34,285 nt of DNA from Bacteroidales bacterium (GTDB taxonomy: Bacteria > Bacteroidota > Bacteroidia > Bacteroidales > DTU049): assembly GCA_016937255.1 (NCBI GenBank), contig JAFGWG010000065.1:1-34285 (forward strand), in the 5' to 3' direction. A program made the position numbers and the translations under genes. Below the pieces are notes generated by a model. That model was not told the DNA's origin. It saw only the letters and a list, made by a program, of their open reading frames with translations, and searched no databases. Position 1 is the first letter of the stretch, and each line of letters starts with the position of its first letter. This document shows positions 24,162 through 30,717 of this stretch, piece after piece.

Positions 24162-25853
24162 ATGAAGCAAATCATCGAATGTGTTCCCAATTTCAGTGAA
24201 GGTCGTGATATGACCGTCATTAAGCAGATTACTGATGTGATTGAATCTTGCGATGGCGTTCGTCTTTTGGATGTGGATCCCGGGCATGCCACCAATCGTA
24301 CAGTTGTAACTTTTGTGGGTACTCCCGAAGAAGTTATTGAAGCCGCATTTCAGGTTGTAAAAAAAGCTTCCGAACTGATTGATATGTCTAAACATTCAGG
24401 TGCTCACCCACGCTTTGGTGCAACCGACGTTTGCCCGCTGGTACCTGTGGCCAATATTACCATGGAAGAAGTGGTGAAATTTGCACACAAACTTGCACAA
24501 CGCATTGGCGAGGAACTCGAAATACCTATTTATTGTTACGAAGATGCAGCTAAAATCCCTGAGCGTAGAAATCTTGCTTTTTGTCGCTCTGGTGAATATG
24601 AAGGCTTGCAGCAAAAATTAGCCGATCCAAATATGAAGCCCGATTACGGTCCTGCAAAGTTTAATGCCAAAGCCGGTGTTACTGCTGTAGGTGCACGTGA
24701 TTTTCTTGTGGCCATTAATTATAATTTGAATACTACTTCTACCCGTCGTGCCAATGCAATTGCATTCGATGTGCGCGAAAAAGGACGTCCGCAGCGTGAA
24801 GGAAACGCAGTTACCGGTAAAAAACTTACCGATGCAAATGGAAAAGAGGTTTGGACTCCAGGAACGCTGAAAGGAACCAAAGCTATTGGATGGTTTATTG
24901 ATGAGTATGGCATTGCACAGGTTTCAATGAATATTACCAATATTACCCAAACGCCTGTTCATATTGCCTTTGATGAGGTTTGTTCCAAAGCGCAGGCTCG
25001 TGGAATTCGTGTAAGCGGATCTGAAATTGTAGGCCTTGTTCCTAAAAAGGTTCTTATAGATGCCGGGAATCATTATCTGGGTAAGCAAAATCGATCGCTG
25101 GGAATTTCTGAAGAAGAGAAAGTGAAGATTGCAGTAAAATCTATGGGTCTGGATGATCTGAAACCTTTCAATCCGCAGGAAAAAGTAATTGAATATCTGC
25201 TCGAAAGTGAAAACACCGAGCAGAAGCTGGTGGATATGACCTGTACAGGCTTTGCCAATGAAACTGCCAGTGAGTCTCCGGCTCCAGGCGGTGGATCTAT
25301 TGCTGCCTATATGGCGTCACTCGGTGCTGCGCTAGGTACAATGGTAGCCAATCTCAGCTCACATAAACCCGGCTGGGACGACCGCTGGGAAGAGTTTTCA
25401 CAATGGGCTGAAAAAGGTCAGGCATTAAAAGATGAGTTGCTACACCTTGTGGATGAAGATACCCGCTCTTTCAACCTCATTATGGATGCTTTTGGTTTAC
25501 CCAAGAAAACCGACGAAGAAAAAGCTGCCCGAAAAGCGGCCATTCAAGATGCTACTAAATATGCAACAAGGATTCCTTATCGTACCATGGAAAAAGCCGC
25601 AGAAGTTTTACCACTGTGCAAGGCTATGGCCGAAAAAGGAAATCCTAATTCAGTTTCAGATGCCGGTGTAGGTGTACTTGCAGCTGTTGCAGGCGTACGT
25701 GGCGCATATCTCAATGTGCTTATCAATGCGTCTGATTTGGAAGATAAAGCATGGGCAGGAGAGATCATTGCAAATGCCGAAGAACTGATGAACGAAGCCA
25801 TGGCTTCTGAGAAAGAGATTATGGAACTCGTTTTGGGGGTGATAAAAAGATAA
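24162..25853 (+). CDS. ftcD: Bifunctional glutamate formimidoyltransferase / formimidoyltetrahydrofolate cyclodeaminase
   Basis: A 563-residue fusion, close to the length of animal FTCD. The N-terminal formiminotransferase (about 1-300) opens with IIECVPNFSEGRD and has VDPGHATNRTVVTFVG, KHSGAHPRFGATDVCPLVP with its catalytic-type His, and NYNLNTTSTRRANAIAF. A linker near 300-340 leads to the cyclodeaminase domain (about 345-563) with SESPAPGGGSIAAYMASLGA, DDRWEEFSQ, DEDTRSFNLIMDAFGLPKK and SDAGVGVLAAVAGVRGAYLN. The first domain moves the formimino group from formiminoglutamate to tetrahydrofolate, releasing glutamate; the second releases ammonia to give methenyl-THF. Both halves look intact. 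Many bacteria keep these as separate genes or use HutG/HutF, so the fused form is notable but regular in Bacteroidota. Confidence 0.96.
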   Translation: MKQIIECVPNFSEGRDMTVIKQITDVIESCDGVRLLDVDPGHATNRTVVTFVGTPEEVIEAAFQVVKKASELIDMSKHSGAHPRFGATDVCPLVPVANITMEEVVKFAHKLAQRIGEELEIPIYCYEDAAKIPERRNLAFCRSGEYEGLQQKLADPNMKPDYGPAKFNAKAGVTAVGARDFLVAINYNLNTTSTRRANAIAFDVREKGRPQREGNAVTGKKLTDANGKEVWTPGTLKGTKAIGWFIDEYGIAQVSMNITNITQTPVHIAFDEVCSKAQARGIRVSGSEIVGLVPKKVLIDAGNHYLGKQNRSLGISEEEKVKIAVKSMGLDDLKPFNPQEKVIEYLLESENTEQKLVDMTCTGFANETASESPAPGGGSIAAYMASLGAALGTMVANLSSHKPGWDDRWEEFSQWAEKGQALKDELLHLVDEDTRSFNLIMDAFGLPKKTDEEKAARKAAIQDATKYATRIPYRTMEKAAEVLPLCKAMAEKGNPNSVSDAGVGVLAAVAGVRGAYLNVLINASDLEDKAWAGEIIANAEELMNEAMASEKEIMELVLGVIKR

Positions 25854-25953
25854 GACTGTTGTACTGTTTCCCACGAAGAACGTAAGGGTAAGCGCACAGA
25901 GTTTTATTAGCCACGGATACTACGGCTTGCACAGCACAGGTACATGGTTGAGA

Positions 25954-25988
25954 TAACCACGATCCGATAGCTATCGGATTCACGAATT
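25954..25988 (+). repeat. 35-base repeat with an 18-base palindrome, copy 1
   Basis: The core ATCCGATAGCTATCGGAT is a perfect palindrome. The full 35 bases occur again, exactly, as the reverse complement at 29880-29914. Similarity is visible beyond that: both copies are followed, on the same side, by a diverged segment ending in GTGGGAAAC (in copy 1 read on the minus strand, ending near 25867; in copy 2 near 29976). Confidence 0.9.
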
Positions 25989-26702
25989 GAATTATTTGGT
26001 GCAGCATAGTTTATTTCAGCGAATGCACATAGAAGCGTCTACGGCATTCTATGTACCACTAATTGGGATGCACTTGCTGCGCTCTCTGGTGACGCATGGA
26101 CATGGATTGAATCGTGATTCGTGAGGCTGGAAAATTGAATGGGTAAAGTGGAAAGAGGTGCTTTTGAGACAAGGTTTATCATTTTTGAGACAAGGCATGC
26201 CTTGTTACGGGATTGATTGTGCTTGGGGGTTGTAGGCGGAACACAGATTACATGGACTCGTACTTCGGGGTTGAGTTTTTGCTTTGTGACGTCTTTGACA
26301 TCCTCATGCCTTGCGTGACATAAATGCTCGTATGAATGAGATTACCACCGTGCTCAGTTTCGTTTCGCTGATGTGGGAATTTGATAATGGTGTATTGGTG
26401 AGCAAGTGAGTCTGGTCAGTGCTTGAGTTAGTTATATCATTCGAAATTGATCAGCCATTCAAAATTTTGCGAATACTGTTATTTCTCCTAAAAATTTCAG
26501 AGTGTAAAACTAAAGGGAGGCGAGATGCGTCAAAATTTTGAGAAAAGACCGATTGCAGATTATTGACTGGCTGTTCTAGTTCTCGAATACGCTCGAACTG
26601 ACAGCCTGAGCGCCTGTGCTGAGTAGTCGAAGGGCTAGATGCGTCATTGATTTTTAGCTTTCACTCTTCAGCATTTGATTTTTTGGAGCTTTTCATCAAG
26701 GA

Positions 26703-26755
26703 ACCGAGCGCAGCGAGCTCATGAACACCTTTGAATATAGTGTTACCTTGTGAAT
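26703..26755 (+). repeat. Dispersed intergenic repeat, copy 1 (partner at 30519-30580)
   Basis: ACCGAG...GCGAGCTCATGAACACCTTT with a following CCTTGTGAATAA is matched at 30519-30580 by ACCGAG...GCGAGCTCACGAACACCTT and CCTTGTAAGTAA, in the same orientation. Each copy lies a little beyond the stop of a minus-strand gene (C25 peptidase here, CLC transporter there). Confidence 0.65.
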
Positions 26756-26804
26756 AAAAAGCGGTAAAAGCCCGCTCGGCACCTGAGGGCATATAACAAA
26801 CCCC

Positions 26805-28874
26805 TTACCGAATAACCAACTTCATCGTACCCCTTTCATTGGCCGACAACGTCTGAAGCAAGTATACCCCCGTCGGCAGTTCCCTTAAATCTAATACATG
26901 TGTACCTGTCTCCGATTTAGCTGAATACACACATTTTCCATCAATCGAAAGAACACGGATATCTGAATCCTTATCAAGTTCAATTGAGAATACTCCATTT
27001 GATGGATTTGGAAATACATGAAGCTGATTTTCAGGTTCTTCCTTAACAGAGGTTTGAATACCGTCTACCCAGATGCGCAAAACAGGATCTCCCAGAATAT
27101 TATTGTCATAATGCACCCAACGCTGTGCTCCGGGTTCGTACTCGCCTGCTATATCTACCCAGGGCGCTGTAGCAATTTTCGACATCACAAAGGCATCACC
27201 CAAATTATACAGATTGAGCGAAGGATTATATATGGCATTTATAAACTCTCGATGCAGGTGTTGCGATGGACCTTCGGAGCTGCCTTCGTTAAACCAGCCA
27301 TATCGGGAATTGCACACGGCAGCAGCCAAGAAATTGCTCATGGTAACTGATTTCTCTGCAATGCAATCATCGTAATCAAATGCACCGCAAATACATCCAT
27401 GTGTGTAAAGCAGGCCATAACTATGAGTAGTGCCGTCCAGGTTCGAGAATGTACTGTTGTTTAAATCCCAGTCTCCCATTTTCATCATATAATCGTTAGA
27501 AGAGTGACCAACATGATGAATAAATGAGCTGCCATTATTTACAGCTGTAATCATATCTCCCTGCGTCCATTCTATTGCATATCCCGGAGGGTCTATCCAG
27601 TAATCAAACAGGCTGTCGATGGTATTGCTGGCAGTGGGAATTCCCATAGTGGTGTATCCATGGTCGCTGTGATTGTCGAGCATGAGATACAGATAGTCTT
27701 GCCCCAAAGTGAGCGGGGTTTCTGATAATAATTCGCCTAAAAACAAGGGCTTATTCATGTCGGCCTGCACAGGGTATTTCTGATACCAAATGCTTTTGTG
27801 TACCATGTTTTCCAGCTCCTGCATATTACTCACTGGGAAACGCCCTACGGCAAGTTCCGGCAGTAAATCAGCCGAGTCGCTCATTTCGCCGTACACCGCA
27901 TCGCCGTCGAAATTAAAGTCGCCGTCCAGACCTGAGTAATACAGGTCGGCCGGAATATCATAGTCGTCGTATCCGCTGCCCGAATTCACATAACAATAAA
28001 AACCACGGGCAGGCACATGTTCAATATCGCCACCCAAAATCACATATTCAATGGAATTGGTCTGATACTCATTTATAATGTAGTTGCGTATTTTATCCTG
28101 ATTGTCATTACCGCTTGTTCCTGCATAAATACTCTCAACTGTAGTAAGATTCGAGGAAATACCCATCGAAGTGTAGTAATCTATAAGGCTGTCGAAACCC
28201 GTTTCCAGCGAAGCCGGTGTTATGATGAGTAATTGATAGGCCTGTTTGCTTCGGTCGAGCGTATAATTGGCAATCATTTCAGGGTTTTGCACAAACCAGC
28301 GTACTCTTTGTAGCACATTTTCAGATGCGCTCAAATTCTTCAATGCTTTGGTGCTCTTAGTGCTTTTTTGTGTATGCACTTTTATGGTAACCTGAGAATA
28401 GTATGATAGCTTCCCTGTTGATGGATTATAATTTACTGGAGTGAATACAAAGCTTGCTATTGCAAACCCGTTTAGGTATTGTGTATTAAGCTTGCTGTGA
28501 TTTGAAAGAGGGAACGAAATGCTGCTGTATATGTCTTCATTTTTCTGAAAAGGGGTCGCCGTTGTAGTGCTATAGGGTATAGCCGCCTGCGAGGGACATA
28601 GTTGGTAGCTTTTGTCAATTTCTACTTCGCCACTCATTTCAATATCTACCGATGTAGCCATTTCGCCCGGTGGAAGTAAAAGCGATACCGGTACATAAGG
28701 CAGCAACGGGTTTCCCGGTGCACCGTATTGCTGAGTCCCGCTGAGAATAAGTAAATGGTCATTCCCCACATTTTCAATGGTGTAGGAGGGGAAACGCCAG
28801 GTGTGTTCAATAGTCTGGGCTACAGATCTACTGCCAATTGAAAGTACTACGGTTAAAAGCAGAAAAAAACGCAT
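26805..28874 (-). CDS. C25-family (gingipain-like) cysteine peptidase with T9SS tail
   Basis: A 689-residue secreted peptidase. Signal peptide 1-19 (MRFFLLLTVVLSIGSRSVA). The N-terminal region (about 25-200) is the propeptide type found in C25 proteins (GAPGNPLLPYVPVSLLLPPG, FTPVNYNPSTGKLSYYS). The catalytic domain (about 210-590) has LLIITPASL, YVILGGDIEHVPAR, PELAVGRFPVSN, the active-site His457 in FIHHVGHSS and probably Cys494 in YTHGCICGAFD (Cys496 is close by), then the C25 closing motif NLGDAFVMSK and ILGDPVLRIWV. The tail is a T9SS sorting domain (VFPNPSNGVFSIEL ... GTMKLVIR). Unlike the gingipains it lacks large adhesin domains. Expected activity: secreted endopeptidase; Arg/Lys preference cannot be read from sequence. 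It stands alone between two repeat-rich spacers. Confidence 0.93.
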   Translation of the reverse strand: MRFFLLLTVVLSIGSRSVAQTIEHTWRFPSYTIENVGNDHLLILSGTQQYGAPGNPLLPYVPVSLLLPPGEMATSVDIEMSGEVEIDKSYQLCPSQAAIPYSTTTATPFQKNEDIYSSISFPLSNHSKLNTQYLNGFAIASFVFTPVNYNPSTGKLSYYSQVTIKVHTQKSTKSTKALKNLSASENVLQRVRWFVQNPEMIANYTLDRSKQAYQLLIITPASLETGFDSLIDYYTSMGISSNLTTVESIYAGTSGNDNQDKIRNYIINEYQTNSIEYVILGGDIEHVPARGFYCYVNSGSGYDDYDIPADLYYSGLDGDFNFDGDAVYGEMSDSADLLPELAVGRFPVSNMQELENMVHKSIWYQKYPVQADMNKPLFLGELLSETPLTLGQDYLYLMLDNHSDHGYTTMGIPTASNTIDSLFDYWIDPPGYAIEWTQGDMITAVNNGSSFIHHVGHSSNDYMMKMGDWDLNNSTFSNLDGTTHSYGLLYTHGCICGAFDYDDCIAEKSVTMSNFLAAAVCNSRYGWFNEGSSEGPSQHLHREFINAIYNPSLNLYNLGDAFVMSKIATAPWVDIAGEYEPGAQRWVHYDNNILGDPVLRIWVDGIQTSVKEEPENQLHVFPNPSNGVFSIELDKDSDIRVLSIDGKCVYSAKSETGTHVLDLRELPTGVYLLQTLSANERGTMKLVIR

Positions 28875-29063
28875 ATAATATTGATTTATTTATAAGTGCA
28901 ATATTAGGGATAATTAGTTGCATAGGGTAAAAACTTTTACACTTCCGCCCTCAGCGTCTTTTGTGTACTATATTTAGCAAAATTTCTATGAACCAATTCC
29001 ACTAATCAGCTAATTAAATTGGCGTATTTTTTGTTGCAAATAGTTCTTGCCAAAAATCACATC
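28875..29063. other. Spacer upstream of the C25 gene and the gene remnant
   Basis: No gene. Contains a short low-complexity stretch CCAATTCCACTAATCAGCTA (from about 28984), of the same type as in the 29.7-30.1 kb spacer. No exact promoter box was found for the C25 gene; TAATATTG, read on the minus strand near 28905, is one base off. Confidence 0.3.
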
Positions 29064-29215
29064 ATGAAAAAAAACTTTCCTTTCTGTTTATCCTTTTATT
29101 GCCAATTATTGCCATTGCTCAAGGTGAAATAGTGTACTACGTCAGTACTTGTGGAAATTTATTTAAAACTGTAAACTCGGGCAGCAGCTGGAACAATATG
29201 TTTATCGCGGGGTGA
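29064..29215 (+). pseudogene. Frameshifted stub of a secreted beta-propeller-type protein
   Basis: ATG at 29064 is followed by eight A. In the frame read after that run (from 29075) the sequence encodes LSFLFILLLPIIAIAQ, a good signal peptide end, then GEIVYYVSTCGNLFKTVNSG and SSWNNMFIAG before a TGA at 29213. The SG-S-S-W pattern after LFKT resembles the Asp-box turn of BNR/YCF48-type propellers (LYKTxDGGxxW). One A missing from the run (eight instead of nine) explains the break, and everything after the first propeller strand is gone. Read straight from the ATG the frame gives only a short non-signal peptide ending at TAG. This is a dead remnant, or possibly a phase-variable start whose body has been deleted. 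Confidence 0.7.
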
Positions 29216-29246
29216 GTATGTTTTATGGTAATTTACCCAAAAACAC

Positions 29247-29277
29247 TTGAATAATTCATTCGAATTTTGTATATTTG
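29247..29277 (+). promoter_or_regulatory. Bacteroidota-type promoter of the small lipoprotein gene
   Basis: TTG at 29247-29249, 20 bases of spacer, TATATTTG at 29270-29277. Same spacing as the ppdK promoter. The ATG at 29344 leaves a leader of roughly 60 bases. It lies just after the dead stub, so the lipoprotein has its own promoter. Confidence 0.7.
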
Positions 29278-29343
29278 TGTTGTTTATGAAGGCGTTATAA
29301 GTCATTTTTACACAAAACATTGAATCCCAAAAAATAGATAAAT

Positions 29344-29688
29344 ATGAAATCTCAACTTTTATTATTTCTTACAGGGTTCTTGGTTTTATTATCTGGTTGC
29401 GAAAAAGATATGAGTAAATTCAGCCCAAGTGATGTTCTTATCTATAGTTCAGAGTTTGCTTGTGGTAATACTTCAATTAGATTGGCGGAATATGAAGCAA
29501 AACAAATTCCATATGAATTTAGGGAAATTTGGTTGAACATTGATCAAGATCCACATCCAGTTAATTGGGGTGAAATGTGGGAAAAAGCTCATTCAATAGG
29601 GGTAACTTATATTACATTTCCACTTGTAGATGTGAAAGGCACAATTTTAATTAATCCTACTGCTGAAGAAATAATTAAAGAGTTATAA
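29344..29688 (+). CDS. Small lipoprotein with a glutaredoxin-like pattern
   Basis: A 114-residue protein. A lipoprotein signal peptide ends in LLSGC with the lipidated Cys at 19. The mature part reads as a compressed thioredoxin/glutaredoxin fold: strand DVLIYSSEFAC (30-40), a C-x-x-T active site CGNT (40-43) reminiscent of the CGFS monothiol glutaredoxins, a helix SIRLAEYEAKQ, strand YEFREIWLNI, helix NWGEMWEKAHS, and the cis-Pro-type segment TYITFPLVDVKG (88-99) followed by the final strand and helix NPTAEEIIKEL. All these fit the order of a glutaredoxin, except that it is membrane-anchored outside the cytoplasm. Cys40 is the only cysteine of the mature fold apart from the lipidated one. 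It has its own promoter and no partner gene. The fold is inferred by eye; redox activity is untested. Confidence 0.75.
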   Translation: MKSQLLLFLTGFLVLLSGCEKDMSKFSPSDVLIYSSEFACGNTSIRLAEYEAKQIPYEFREIWLNIDQDPHPVNWGEMWEKAHSIGVTYITFPLVDVKGTILINPTAEEIIKEL

Positions 29689-30112
29689 GAATAAAATAAC
29701 GACTTATAACAAATGCACCCCCGGTACCGAGCAATCTTTCACATGGGAAAAAGAAACATTCTGGCTAATCAGCTAATCAATCCCCAATCAACCAATCTCC
29801 CAATTAGTGAAATTCGCCACCAGCGAGTTATACGAGCGCGGTGGTAATTCTCTTTTTTAATCAATACCTGTAAACTAATAATTCGTGAATCCGATAGCTA
29901 TCGGATCGTGGTTAATACCTTAGTGCCCTTAATTCTTAGTGTGCTTAGCGGTCTTTGTGGGAAACCATCCATCTCAGTAACAATCCCAATCCGCGTTTAT
30001 CCGTCTATTAATTGTTTCTGCGTTAATCCACCTCCCATATCTCTCTTCTAAATTATAGATTCTAAGTTCTAAGCTCTCACTTCTAATTTCTCAAATCCCA
30101 AATCCCAAATCA
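29689..30112. other. Spacer of degenerate low-complexity repeats
   Basis: No gene in 424 bases. From about 29771 the text is a chain of short related words (CTAATCAGCTAATCAATCCC, then CAACCAATCTCCCAATTAG). The 35-base palindromic repeat follows (29880-29914), then GTGTGCTTAGCGGTCTTTGT, and from 30044 to 30112 a run of near-repeats (TTCTAAATTATAGATTCTAA, GTTCTAAGCTCTCACTTCTA, AATCCCAAATCCCAAATCAC). Similar CCAAT/CCCAATTAA words recur at 30682-30718. Confidence 0.6.
29880..29914 (-). repeat. 35-base repeat with an 18-base palindrome, copy 2 (inverted)
   Basis: Exact reverse complement of 25954-25988. The pair brackets the C25 peptidase gene, the dead stub and the lipoprotein gene, about 4 kb. 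Confidence 0.9.
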
Positions 30113-30454
30113 CTACAACAACCCACTCCAGCGCATCAATGTTTCTTTAGTTTCTGGTCGAAAGCCTTCAATTTCTTCGGGAGCAATAATTCCATCTTTC
30201 ATTTGTACTGCAATTACATCCAGATATTTTGAACCTGTAACATAATTATACCGAAGTGATATATGTTTGTCGTAGTTGCGAACATGTTGATAAAGCTTGC
30301 CGTATGCCTCCCTGTTCTCCAGGTTATTCTGCTCCCATTGTTTAATAATTTCGGCAGATTCTTTAAGCCCTGCAATATATTCCCGTTGCAGCCCTTTTTC
30401 TATTATTTCACGGGCAAGCTTCTTCTCGGCTTTGGTTAAATTAAGATCACTCAT
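30113..30454 (-). CDS. Small hypothetical protein, 113 aa
   Basis: Not recognised. The N-terminal half is strongly helical and charged (TKAEKKLAREIIEKGLQREY, then KESAEIIKQWEQNNLENREA). The second half begins HVRNYDKHISLRYNYVTGSK and ends with KDGIIAPEEIEGFRPETKET. No signal peptide, membrane segment or cysteine. Start at ATG 30454; TGTATTTG about 40 bases upstream is one base off the -7 consensus. It stands alone between repeat-filled spacers. Composition and amino-acid pattern look like a real cytoplasmic protein, but nothing points to a function. Confidence 0.65.
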   Translation of the reverse strand: MSDLNLTKAEKKLAREIIEKGLQREYIAGLKESAEIIKQWEQNNLENREAYGKLYQHVRNYDKHISLRYNYVTGSKYLDVIAVQMKDGIIAPEEIEGFRPETKETLMRWSGLL

Positions 30455-30717
30455 AAGTCTGTTTTTTGTATTGATAATCTGCTTTATTAATCTTCAAATA
30501 CAAGTCCAATCAGCGTAAACCGAGACACAAAGTGGCGAGCTCACGAACACCTTGAAGAATAATTGCGCCTTGTAAGTAATCCGTAGATTCCTTAAAACAT
30601 GCGTTCTCAGTACCTCCTCCGCCTCCTCTGCGGTTAATATACAGCAGAACTCCTCAAGCACAACCAGGCCTAATTAACTATTTTCCCATTTCCCCAATAA
30701 CCAATTCCCAATTAATC
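30455..30717. other. Repeat-rich spacer
   Basis: Contains the second copy of the ACCGAG...GAACACCTT repeat (30519-30580), a CCTCCTCCGCCTCCTCTGCG-type stretch near 30611-30632, and CCAATAACCAATTCCCAATT near 30694-30713. No gene and no terminator for the CLC gene was seen. Confidence 0.5.
30519..30580 (+). repeat. Dispersed intergenic repeat, copy 2 (partner at 26703-26755)
   Basis: Same orientation as copy 1 and a similar position relative to the downstream end of a minus-strand gene. Identity is best over GCGAGCTCA(T/C)GAACACC; the rest is diverged with small gaps. Confidence 0.65.

Larger units (their letters stand above)
25854..26804. other. 950-base gene-free region made of decayed repeats
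   Basis: No open frame shows protein-like composition. Contents that can be seen: an 18-base perfect palindrome inside a 35-base repeat (25954-25988); a paired direct repeat TTTTGAGACAAGG (26162-26174 and 26183-26195), the second running into the palindrome CAAGGCATGCCTTG (26191-26204); a stretch near 26581-26634 (CTCGAATACGCTCGAACTGA and following) of the kind found as intergenic repeats elsewhere; and a piece at 26703-26755 shared with 30519-30580. Local base composition is more GC-rich than the neighbouring spacers. No terminator was found for ftcD or for the C25 gene. Confidence 0.55.

Noticed and set aside
25577-26007. Overlapping open frames on the minus strand at the end of ftcD
   Set aside because: They are mostly antisense to the cyclodeaminase domain and then run into repeat DNA; no start signal or domain supports them.
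25954-29914. Insertion sequence or transposon ends
   Set aside because: The inverted repeats look like element ends, but no transposase or integrase is encoded between or beside them, and the core is a palindrome rather than a terminal repeat. Kept only as a repeat.
29771-30112. CRISPR array
   Set aside because: The repeated words differ in sequence and spacing, with no constant repeat-spacer unit and no cas gene in the window.
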